The notes under the pieces: model-generated
The model's database searches: none
Seen by the model: only the letters and a program-made list of their open reading frames with translations
What the model was told of the DNA's origin: nothing
Assembly (NCBI GenBank): GCA_016180815.1
Contig: JACPAN010000008.1
Span: forward strand, 124,001-188,000
Origin: Elusimicrobiota bacterium
GTDB taxonomy: Bacteria; Elusimicrobiota; Elusimicrobia; JACQPE01
DNA: 64,000 nt
Direction: 5' to 3'
Made by a program: the position numbers and the translations under genes
Shown: positions 7,133 through 14,140 of the stretch, piece after piece
How positions within the stretch are numbered: position 1 is the stretch's first letter
How the letters are laid out: every line of letters begins with the position of its first letter

Positions 7133-7693
7133 ATGTCAATTCCTGATCCGGACAAGTACGTTGCAAAGCTCATCGAACTGCATGGTGGCAGAGAGAATTT
7201 CTTCTCCGTGATGGAAGCGCAGTACAAGAAGTTCTTGTCCATCTGGGAGCAAGATGCGGAAAAGATCGGACGGGTACTGAGAGCTCACTTGGCGGTCGAA
7301 CACTTCCTCGCTGAGCACATTCAGGCGACAAATCCCAAGCTCGGTTCTTTGGACAACGCGCGTTTAAGCTTCGCGCAGAAGATCGATCTTCTGGACGAAC
7401 ATGATCGAATGGCCGAGTTTCTGAAACCTGGGCTCAGGCGGTTGAATCAGATTCGGAACCGTCTTGCGCACAAACTTAAGATGGACATAGACGCCGAAGA
7501 TCGCGAAGCGTTTTTGGCCATAGAGATCTTCCGAGCGATGCGTGATGAGGGCTCGAAGCGCACCGGCCCACCGGCTGATGATCCCCTTTCGGTCATAGAG
7601 CAGTTTGCCAAATTTGCATCGGGGCTACTGCAGACTACCGCAAATCCCCAAGCCAATTTGTGGAAGGAAGCCTACGGGCCACCACCCGACTAG
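7133..7693 (+). CDS. Integron-cassette protein 2, HEPN/MtlR-like with Rx4H motif
   Basis: 186 residues, mostly alpha-helical. Residues ~45-60 (RAHLAVEHFLAEHI) and the RNRLAH motif with R108, N109 and H113 match the R-polar-x3-H active-site signature of HEPN RNases, as also kept in MtlR/DUF4145-type proteins. It could act as an RNase toxin or defence effector, but no MNT or other antitoxin gene is inside the same cassette; the nucleotidyltransferase at 5702-6385 is outside it. The ATG lies 10 bases after the R' box of attC1, without a clear ribosome-binding site, and the TAG is directly followed by R'' of attC2, the standard compact cassette layout. Confidence 0.75.
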   Translation: MSIPDPDKYVAKLIELHGGRENFFSVMEAQYKKFLSIWEQDAEKIGRVLRAHLAVEHFLAEHIQATNPKLGSLDNARLSFAQKIDLLDEHDRMAEFLKPGLRRLNQIRNRLAHKLKMDIDAEDREAFLAIEIFRAMRDEGSKRTGPPADDPLSVIEQFAKFASGLLQTTANPQANLWKEAYGPPPD

Positions 7694-7764
7694 GCCTAAC
7701 CCGCCGCTTGCAGCCGGCCCACCGCCAAAAGCAGCGGTGGGCGGCTGAAGCGGAATCGTTGGGC
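7694..7764 (+). other. attC recombination site 2
   Basis: 71 bases, starting immediately after the cassette-2 stop codon. R'' GCCTAAC (7694-7700) pairs with R' GTTGGGC (7758-7764) with one mismatch. L'' CCGCTTGCAGCC (7704-7715) pairs with L' GGCTGAAGCGG (7743-7753) leaving a single unpaired G in L''. The central part (CCCACCGCC with GGTGGGC) lengthens the hairpin, with a short loop at about 7727-7734. All the structural marks of a bona fide attC are present. Confidence 0.9.
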
Positions 7765-7779
7765 GTCATAAAATTGGAC

Positions 7780-7914
7780 ATGGCAAGCTCACCCAGCACC
7801 CAAGACGAATGGACGATACATGCCCTGAACATTCACGGTGGGTTCTTTCGAGGAAAAGCGGGGACTAAAATCACATTGACGGACGGGCGTTTAGGGGTTA
7901 TAAATATAAAGTAG
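7780..7914 (+). pseudogene. Possible truncated third cassette ORF
   Basis: A 44-codon reading frame begins at the first ATG 15 bases after attC2 (MASSPSTQDEWTIHALNIHG) and ends at TAG 7912-7914. The opening with TIHALNIHGGFF looks like the N-terminus of a longer protein joined to an unrelated-looking tail (TKITLTDGRLG). No attC follows before the radical SAM gene at 7995, so this is probably a remnant of a decayed cassette. Not recognised as any family. Confidence 0.3.
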
Positions 7915-7994
7915 GCCGGCAGAAGTCTTGAAAATTTACGTAGAATGAGCCCCGTGTCTGTCGTTAAGGAAGCCTTTTAATTTAAGAGAATTCA

Positions 7995-9521
7995 ATGGCT
8001 AAGGTATTGTTTTTGTATCCGAATTTGAGGGCGGAAAGCCTGATTCCTCCCTGCATCACCTTGCTTTCCCGGTTGCTTAAAGACCGGGGCCATACCGTTG
8101 ATTTGTTCGATTCCACGAATTACGACATTCCTCTTGAGTTTCACCGGGTGGACACGGATAAGATGAAGGAGCAGAATCTCAACGTCCGGCCCACGGATTC
8201 TTGGAAGCGCGAGCGCAAAAAAGGCGACGTCTTCCATGATTTTGAGAGCAAGGTCGAAGAATTTTCCCCGGATTTGATTGCGGTCACCGTGACCGAAGCC
8301 ACGTTCATGGTCGGGATCACGCTGATGAAATCCATCAAGCAGTACGACATCCGCAATATTTGGGGCGGCGTGTTCCCCACCTTCGCTCCGATGCGGGCCA
8401 TCGGGTTTCCTGAAGTCGAGATGCTTTGCGTGGGCGAGGGAGAGAATTGCCTGACTGATTTATGCGAGCTGATCGATAAAAAACAAGACTATTCCAAGGT
8501 TACGAATCTGTGGTTTAAAAAACCCGGCGGCGAAATCATCAAAAACGCCATCACCAAGCCCGTGGACATTAATGAATTGCCGACGAATTTGGACGTTGGT
8601 CTTTTCTTGGAGCGCGAGCCGGACCGGTCCATCAGGCCCATGGGCGGCAAGCTTTATCGCATGCTGCCGGTGGAAACCCATCGGGGCTGCCCCTATACTT
8701 GCGCCTTCTGCAATTCGCCGTCTCAGAACGTCCTTTATGCGGAGCAGACGCAATCGAGCTTTTTCCGCAAGAAGAGGGTGGACCGTATTCGCCAGGAGCT
8801 TCTTTATTACAGGGACAATTGGGGCGTGCAATACAATTTTATGTGGGCGGATACGTTTTTCGCTTGGACGCCCCAGGAAATGGCCGAATTCGCGGAAATG
8901 TATCAGGACATCAAACTGCCCTTTTGGTGCCAGACCCGTCCGGAAACAGTCAAGCGCGATATTCTGGAAATGCTCAAGGGCGTCGGCTTGGACCGCATCA
9001 GCTACGGCATCGAGCACGGCAATTTGAAATTCCGCCGCGAAGTGGTCAATCGCCGCTACCCGGATGAAGTCATCGCCCAGGCCGGCAACATCACCAGGGA
9101 ATTGAGCATCCCTTTCAACGGGAACAATATCATCGGTTACCCGACGGAAACGCGCGCGTTGTCCTTTGAGACCATCGAGCTCAACCGCAAAATCCCGACG
9201 GACACCATGTCCTGCTCCATTTTTCAGCCGTATTACGGCACTCCGTTGAGGGATTTGGCCGTCAAACACGGGTTCATGGACAAGGATTTCATCTGTCCGT
9301 CCAATTCGGACGATACCGTGCTGAAAATGCCCGGTTATTCTTCGGAAGAAATCCGAGGGCTGCGCCGCTGCTTTGCCATGTACACGCGTTTCCCGAAAGA
9401 TCGTTGGCCGGAGATCAAAGAGGCGGAAAAAATGACTCCGGAAGGCGATAAGAAATGGGAAGCTCTGCGCGACGAGTTTATGGAAACGTTCTACGGCAAA
9501 AAGCCCGAAAGCGAATTCTAA
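7995..9521 (+). CDS. B12-binding-type radical SAM protein
   Basis: 508 residues. The N-terminal ~150 residues look like a cobalamin-binding Rossmann-type domain (KVLFLYPNLRAE ... RLLKDRGHTVDLFDST ... PDLIAVTVTEATF ... IWGGVFPTFAP), although the classic DxHxxG is not obvious. The radical SAM core follows: HRGCPYTCAFCNSP carries the CxxxCxxC [4Fe-4S] cluster motif, with ISYGIEHGNLKFRREVVNR and NIIGYPTET as later barrel strands. Members methylate or rearrange unreactive carbons, or act in sugar, lipid or cofactor synthesis. Its position just upstream of the NeuB-like gene suggests action on the same surface sugar or its lipid carrier. It is followed by a 54-base gap with a TATCTT box before the next gene. 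Confidence 0.85.
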   Translation: MAKVLFLYPNLRAESLIPPCITLLSRLLKDRGHTVDLFDSTNYDIPLEFHRVDTDKMKEQNLNVRPTDSWKRERKKGDVFHDFESKVEEFSPDLIAVTVTEATFMVGITLMKSIKQYDIRNIWGGVFPTFAPMRAIGFPEVEMLCVGEGENCLTDLCELIDKKQDYSKVTNLWFKKPGGEIIKNAITKPVDINELPTNLDVGLFLEREPDRSIRPMGGKLYRMLPVETHRGCPYTCAFCNSPSQNVLYAEQTQSSFFRKKRVDRIRQELLYYRDNWGVQYNFMWADTFFAWTPQEMAEFAEMYQDIKLPFWCQTRPETVKRDILEMLKGVGLDRISYGIEHGNLKFRREVVNRRYPDEVIAQAGNITRELSIPFNGNNIIGYPTETRALSFETIELNRKIPTDTMSCSIFQPYYGTPLRDLAVKHGFMDKDFICPSNSDDTVLKMPGYSSEEIRGLRRCFAMYTRFPKDRWPEIKEAEKMTPEGDKKWEALRDEFMETFYGKKPESEF

Positions 9522-9575
9522 AGAGTTCCTCCCGAAACCTCCGATCAAAGCGCGAACTTTGCTATCTTTTGACGA

Positions 9576-11477
9576 GTGAAAAAGCAGCACGCTCAAACCC
9601 TTTTAACGATCGGCCCCAGGAAAATCGGTCCGGGGCAGCCCGTCTTTTTTATCGCGGAAATCGGCGTTAATCATAACGGCAGCCTCGATCGCGCCAAGGA
9701 ATTGATCGCGATCGCGGCAGAGGCCGGCTGCGATGCGGTGAAATTCCAGAAGCGGAATCTTTCAGCGACTTACCTGAAGCGGGTTTTGGACGACCCGAAC
9801 CGGGAAGAACAGAGTTTCTCCTATATTCTGCCTATTTTCAAAGAATTCGAGTTCGACGAAGGCCAATACCACGAACTGGTTGATTTCGCAGCCTCAAAGA
9901 ACGTCATTTTTATGTGCACCCCTTTTGATGAACCCAGCGTGGATTTCCTTGAAAAATTCGGCCTGCTCGCTTATAAAGTCGCTTCCGCTGATTTGACGAA
10001 TTTTGTTCTCTTGGAAAAATTGACCGCTTTGAAAAAGACGCTGATTCTATCCACCGGCATGTCGACCCTCGATGAGATTGATCAAACCGTCGCGTTTTTG
10101 AAATCAAAAAAGGCGGCGTTCGCTTTATTGCATTGCAGCAGCACGTACCCGGCTCCGTTGGCCGATCTTAATCTGCGCCTGCTGCCGAAACTTGCCGAAC
10201 GCTACGGCGTATGCGCCGGGTACTCCGGGCACGAACCGGTTCTGGGGCCCACGGTCGCGGCCGTGGCCTTGGGCGCGGCCATTGTCGAACGCCATATCAC
10301 CTTGGATAAAAATATGGAGGGGCCCGATCATGCCGCGAGTTTGGAGCCGGCCGAAATCAAAGAGCTGATGCGTTTGATCCGCGACGTGGAAACCGCTCTA
10401 GGTTCCGGCGTCAAGCTCATGAGCCGGGGCGAAATTTTGAATCGCGAAGTTTTGGGCAAAAGCTTGGTTGCCGCGAAAGCGATTGCCAAAGGGCAGGCTA
10501 TCGCCCGGAATATGGTCACGGCCAAAAGCCCGGGCAAGGGGCTGTCCCCCCAGTTTCTGTACAAAATCGTCGGTAAAAAGGCGAAAAGAGATTTGGCTGC
10601 GGATGATGTGTTTGAAGAGCGCGATCTTCACGGCGAGGGCAAACGCCTGAAGGTCCCGACAATGGGCGGACGCTGGGGTTTGAAAACGCGTTTCGCCGAA
10701 GCTGATTTCGCGGCAGGGTTTCATTCCCCCATCCTTGAGTTTCATATGTCCGACCGGGACCTTGATTTTCCCTGGGACAAAACCAAACGGTTCAACCAGG
10801 AACTCTATTTGCACGCCCCGGAATATATGGGCCGGCGCATGGTGGATTTGGCGCATCCGGACAACGAGCGGCGCATGGCCGCGGTCAGCGTGCTGCAGCG
10901 CACCATTGACAAGGCCAGGGAGCTGGCGCCCTCGTTCAAAGGGACGCCCAGCATCGTGATTCACGTGGGCGGCATGGATTTGGAGCTCAACGATAACGCC
11001 GGGAAGCTGCTTGATCTGGCGGCTGATTCCGTCAGACGTTTGGACGCCAAAGGCGTCACGCTGTTGCCGGAAAATTTGCCGCCTAGGCCCTGGTATTTTT
11101 CCGGGCAGTGGTATCAAAACGCTTTTGTCAGGGCCGAGGAAATGGCCCGTTTCTGCAAAGATTTGAATCTGGGCATGACCTTCGACTTATCCCATGCGCA
11201 GCTTTATTGCAATTGCTACGGCAAAGAGCTCGAGGATTACGCGCAAATCGTGGCCCCTTATACCCGGCACCTGCATATCGCGGATGGAGCCGGCATCCAG
11301 GGCGAGGGGCTTCAAATCGGCGAAGGCCAAATCGATTTTAAGCGCATTCTCTCGATTCTCGGTCGCGGCCGATGGTCCTGGGTTCCGGAGATTTGGCGCG
11401 GGCATCATTATGGCTACCGGGGCTTTATCGTGGCTTTGGAGCGTTTGTCCAAGATTCCTCAATTGAAAAACCGATGA
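9576..11477 (+). CDS. neuB: NeuB-family sugar synthase fused to a xylose-isomerase-like TIM barrel
   Basis: 633 residues from a GTG start, against ~350 for a usual NeuB. Residues ~20-275 are the NeuB barrel: FFIAEIGVNHNGS, CDAVKFQKRN, YKVASADLTNF, LSTGMST, CSSTYPAPL, GYSGHEP and ERHITLDKNMEGPDH, the set expected for PEP-dependent nonulosonic acid synthases. Residues ~285-345 form the SAF domain (RGEILNREVLGKSLVAAK ... GLSPQFLYKIVGKK). Residues ~365-633 are an AP-endonuclease-2/xylose-isomerase barrel with candidate metal ligands in LLPENLPP, TFDLSHAQLY, HLHIAD and VPEIW. The first part condenses PEP with a manno-configured sugar; the second may isomerise or epimerise the substrate or product. 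The 3' end overlaps the next ATG (ATGA). Confidence 0.9.
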   Translation: MKKQHAQTLLTIGPRKIGPGQPVFFIAEIGVNHNGSLDRAKELIAIAAEAGCDAVKFQKRNLSATYLKRVLDDPNREEQSFSYILPIFKEFEFDEGQYHELVDFAASKNVIFMCTPFDEPSVDFLEKFGLLAYKVASADLTNFVLLEKLTALKKTLILSTGMSTLDEIDQTVAFLKSKKAAFALLHCSSTYPAPLADLNLRLLPKLAERYGVCAGYSGHEPVLGPTVAAVALGAAIVERHITLDKNMEGPDHAASLEPAEIKELMRLIRDVETALGSGVKLMSRGEILNREVLGKSLVAAKAIAKGQAIARNMVTAKSPGKGLSPQFLYKIVGKKAKRDLAADDVFEERDLHGEGKRLKVPTMGGRWGLKTRFAEADFAAGFHSPILEFHMSDRDLDFPWDKTKRFNQELYLHAPEYMGRRMVDLAHPDNERRMAAVSVLQRTIDKARELAPSFKGTPSIVIHVGGMDLELNDNAGKLLDLAADSVRRLDAKGVTLLPENLPPRPWYFSGQWYQNAFVRAEEMARFCKDLNLGMTFDLSHAQLYCNCYGKELEDYAQIVAPYTRHLHIADGAGIQGEGLQIGEGQIDFKRILSILGRGRWSWVPEIWRGHHYGYRGFIVALERLSKIPQLKNR

Positions 11478-12433
11478 ACGTCCTCGTCACCGGCGCTGCC
11501 GGATTTGTGGGCTATCATTTAAGCAGCCATTTATTGGCGCGCAAATTTCGCGTGACCATGGTGGATGACAACTCGCGCGGCCCCAAGGACAAGTTTTTCG
11601 ACGAGCTGACCCGGCAGCCGGGCGCTAAATTTTTGAAGCTCGATCTGGCGGATCCCCGCTCTTATGAACAATTGGGCAAAGGTTATGACGCGGTGTTTCA
11701 TCTGGCCGCGATCAACGGCACCAAGAATTTTTATGAGAAGCCCGATGAAGTGCTGCGCGTCGATCTTTTAGCCGTGATTTACATGCTCGAATGGTTCGTA
11801 AGTTCGGGCAGCCGCAAATTTTTGTTCGCTTCGACCTCGGAAACCTACGCCGGGTCGGATGTGCCCATCCCCACGCCCGAAACCGTGCCCTTGGTCGTTG
11901 CCGATCCTTTTAATCCGCGCTGGTCTTACGGCGGCAGCAAAATCGCCGGGGAGCTTTTGGTGATCAATTACGCCCGGAGACGCGGGTTCCCTTTCTCCAT
12001 TTTGCGCTACAACAATGTTTACGGCCCGCGCGCCGGCTACGATCATGTGATCCCGGCCTTCATCATGCGCCTGTTAAAGAAAGAAGACCCGTTTAGGATT
12101 TACGGCGCGGATCACACGCGGACTTTCTGCTACGCCGAGGACGCGGCCTCGGCGTCGGTTTTAGCCATGGAGAGCCCCAAAGCCGACGGCAAAATCATCC
12201 ACATCGGCAGCGATCTTGAAGGAGAAATCGTGATACGCGATTTAGCCCGGATGATGTTTGAGCTTTTTAACGCGGCTCCGCGCGTGGAAGAACTTCCCGC
12301 GCCTGCCGGCAGTCCGTTGCGCCGCCGGCCCTTGCTCGCCGTATTGAACCGTGATTTAGGATTCACGCCAAAAATCTCCATTAGGGAAGGACTTTTGCGC
12401 ACTTATGACTGGTATAAAAAGAATGGGCAATAA
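11474..12433 (+). CDS. NAD-dependent epimerase/dehydratase (extended SDR)
   Basis: 319 residues starting at MNVLVTGAAGFVGYHL, with the ATG overlapping the preceding stop as ATGA; an upstream in-frame start inside the neuB fusion is not credible. GxxGxxG is at the N-terminus, FHLAA near residue 75, ASTSETYAG carries the catalytic Ser/Thr, and WSYGGSKIAGE the YxxxK pair. LRYNNVYGPR and RTFCYAEDAA are conserved substrate-side segments of UDP-sugar epimerases. It likely makes or modifies a nucleotide sugar in the nonulosonate-like pathway; the exact stereochemistry cannot be read. Confidence 0.88.
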   Translation: MNVLVTGAAGFVGYHLSSHLLARKFRVTMVDDNSRGPKDKFFDELTRQPGAKFLKLDLADPRSYEQLGKGYDAVFHLAAINGTKNFYEKPDEVLRVDLLAVIYMLEWFVSSGSRKFLFASTSETYAGSDVPIPTPETVPLVVADPFNPRWSYGGSKIAGELLVINYARRRGFPFSILRYNNVYGPRAGYDHVIPAFIMRLLKKEDPFRIYGADHTRTFCYAEDAASASVLAMESPKADGKIIHIGSDLEGEIVIRDLARMMFELFNAAPRVEELPAPAGSPLRRRPLLAVLNRDLGFTPKISIREGLLRTYDWYKKNGQ

Positions 12434-13154
12434 AGACATTCTGGCGATTATCCCGGCCAGAGGCGGATCAAAGTCCGTGCTTAAGAAAAATATCCATTTA
12501 TTGGCGGGCAAACCGCTGATCGTTTATACGATTGAAGCGGCCAAACGATCGGCCTTGCTGACCAGGACCATTGTCTCAACCGATGATGAAGAAATCGCCC
12601 GCATTGCCAGGGATTTGGGCGCGGAAGTTCCGTTTATGCGCCCTGCGGAGCATGCCTCGGACCAAGCCGAGGACCTGCCGGTGTTTAAACACGCGCTTCA
12701 ATGGTTCAACAAGCATGAGCGTTGGGTCCCGGAAATCGTCTGCCGTTTGGCGCCCACGTCGCCCTTGCGGCGCGCCGAGCATATCGACGCCGCCTGCCGC
12801 TTGCTTTTGGGTTCGCCCCAAGCGGATTCCGTGCGTTCTGTTTGCGAAGCCCCGAAGCATCCGTTGAAAATGTGGCGGATCAAGAACGGAGACTTGGCGC
12901 CGTTCGTGCCGCTCGAAGTGTTCGGGATTCGCGAACCTTACAATAAGCCCCGCCAGGCGCTGCCTGAAGCTTATGTTCAAAACGGCGTGGTGGAAGCCAT
13001 CCGGTCGAAAACCATACTTGAAAAGAATTCCATGAGCGGCGAGAAAATATTGTCCTTGGTCGTCGCTCCCGAGGATTCCGTCAATATCGACGGCCCCCTC
13101 GATTTTTTATGGGCTGAATTTTTAATCTCACAAAGGAAGGGATCGGTAAAATGA
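12423..13154 (+). CDS. neuA: CMP-sugar (sialic/legionaminic-type) cytidylyltransferase
   Basis: About 243 residues. DILAIIPARGGSKSVLKKN is the CTP-binding signature of CMP-NeuAc synthetases (variant SKSVLKKN for SKGIPRKN), followed by GKPLIVYTIEAA, STDDEEIA, RLAPTSPLR and YVQNGVVEAI. The function is activation of a nonulosonic acid with CTP. Placement two genes after the NeuB fusion strongly supports this. ATG 12423 lies within the end of the epimerase gene (11-base overlap); an upstream in-frame ATG at 12405 would add six residues. The stop overlaps the next ATG as ATGA. Confidence 0.88.
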   Translation: MGNKDILAIIPARGGSKSVLKKNIHLLAGKPLIVYTIEAAKRSALLTRTIVSTDDEEIARIARDLGAEVPFMRPAEHASDQAEDLPVFKHALQWFNKHERWVPEIVCRLAPTSPLRRAEHIDAACRLLLGSPQADSVRSVCEAPKHPLKMWRIKNGDLAPFVPLEVFGIREPYNKPRQALPEAYVQNGVVEAIRSKTILEKNSMSGEKILSLVVAPEDSVNIDGPLDFLWAEFLISQRKGSVK

Positions 13155-14140
13155 AAATCATCGTGATCGGAACAGGATCCGTCGGAAAGCGGCATTTGGG
13201 CAATCTGCAATCATTGGGCGTCAAGGATTTGGCGGTGTGCGATCGACGCGAGGACCGGCTCAAGGAAGTGGCCGAAAAATTCGGCGTCAAAAATCTTTAC
13301 AAAGAGCTTAATGCCGAAGCCTTGGCCGGCGCCACAGGCGCGGTGATCGCCACGCCGCCGCACATTCATGTGCCCATCGCCAATAAGCTGCTGGAAGCCG
13401 GCATTTCGGTGATGATTGAAAAGCCCCTGGCCCACGCCTCGGACGGGACCAAGCCCATGCTGGAATTGGCCGATAAGAAAAAATGTTTCGTCATGACCGG
13501 ATATACGTACCGGTTTTGGCCGCCCTTAATGAAAATCAAAGAGCTGTTGACGCAAGGCGCGATCGGAAAAATTTACGACGTGCGCATCACCTTCAGCGAA
13601 TATTTGCCCGATTGGCACCCGTGGGAGGATTACCGCAGCTTTTACATGGCCAAAAAAGAGGAAGGCGGCGGCGCTTTGCTCGATGAAAGCCATACCGTGG
13701 ATTTCGCGCGCTGGCTATTCGGCGACATCGAGGAAGTGTACGCGGTCAACGGTAAAATCAGCCATCTGGAAATCACCAGCGATGATTTGGCTGTTTTGCT
13801 CGTTCGGTTCAAAGGCGGAACCGTCGGGACCATTCATATGGATATTTTCGGCCGCGCGCACCGCAAGGACATGGAAGTGATGGGCGAGAAAGGCAATATT
13901 TATTGGAATTTTTACGACAACGAAGTGCGGCTGTACCACGCGGATCAGAAAAAATGGGAATCATTCCCCTTCACCTGCGAGCGCAATCAAATGTTTATGG
14001 ATGAGGTCAAGCACTTTTTGGCCTGCCTTGAAGGCAAGGAGCGGCCCATGGTGGACGGCAAAGACGGCTTGAAAACCTTGATGTGCCTGTTGGCCGCCCA
14101 GGAATCAGCCCGGACCAAAAAAGCGGTATCGCTGAATTAA
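13151..14140 (+). CDS. Gfo/Idh/MocA-family oxidoreductase
   Basis: 329 residues with the N-terminal NAD(P) motif IGTGSVGKRHLGNL, the family's EKPLA signature (MIEKPLAHASDGT) and a GGGALLDESHTVDFARWLFG segment carrying the usual catalytic D/H pair. Related proteins (PtmF-like) sit in legionaminic acid loci, where they reduce or oxidise sugar intermediates. AAGGAAGG upstream and an ATGA overlap fix the start. It ends tail-to-tail with the leftward gene at 14137, overlapping by 4 bases. Confidence 0.88.
   Translation: MKIIVIGTGSVGKRHLGNLQSLGVKDLAVCDRREDRLKEVAEKFGVKNLYKELNAEALAGATGAVIATPPHIHVPIANKLLEAGISVMIEKPLAHASDGTKPMLELADKKKCFVMTGYTYRFWPPLMKIKELLTQGAIGKIYDVRITFSEYLPDWHPWEDYRSFYMAKKEEGGGALLDESHTVDFARWLFGDIEEVYAVNGKISHLEITSDDLAVLLVRFKGGTVGTIHMDIFGRAHRKDMEVMGEKGNIYWNFYDNEVRLYHADQKKWESFPFTCERNQMFMDEVKHFLACLEGKERPMVDGKDGLKTLMCLLAAQESARTKKAVSLN

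Larger units (their letters stand above)
6509..7764 (+). mobile_element. Integron gene-cassette cluster without integrase (CALIN-like)
   Basis: Two genes on the same strand, each followed by an attC site (7048-7123 and 7694-7764), form the gene-attC-gene-attC order of an integron array. Recombination would occur at the GTT of each R' box, so the complete second cassette runs from about 7118 to 7758. No attI site and no tyrosine-recombinase gene is found in the window. The left border of the first cassette is not resolved: no good GTTRRRY box is seen between 6386 and 6508. The cluster is embedded between glycan operons and beside a toxin-antitoxin-like pair. Confidence 0.8.

Noticed and set aside
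7660-7914. 84-codon reading frame running from within cassette gene 2 through attC2
   Set aside because: It crosses the attC hairpin and the stop region of the HEPN-like gene; only the part after 7780 could be a cassette remnant.
8460-9596. Long leftward frame opposite the radical SAM gene
   Set aside because: Antisense shadow of a gene with complete motifs; composition low in normal motifs and no start context.
10398-11117. Leftward 239-codon frame opposite the neuB fusion
   Set aside because: Antisense shadow; the sense strand has full catalytic motifs through this region.
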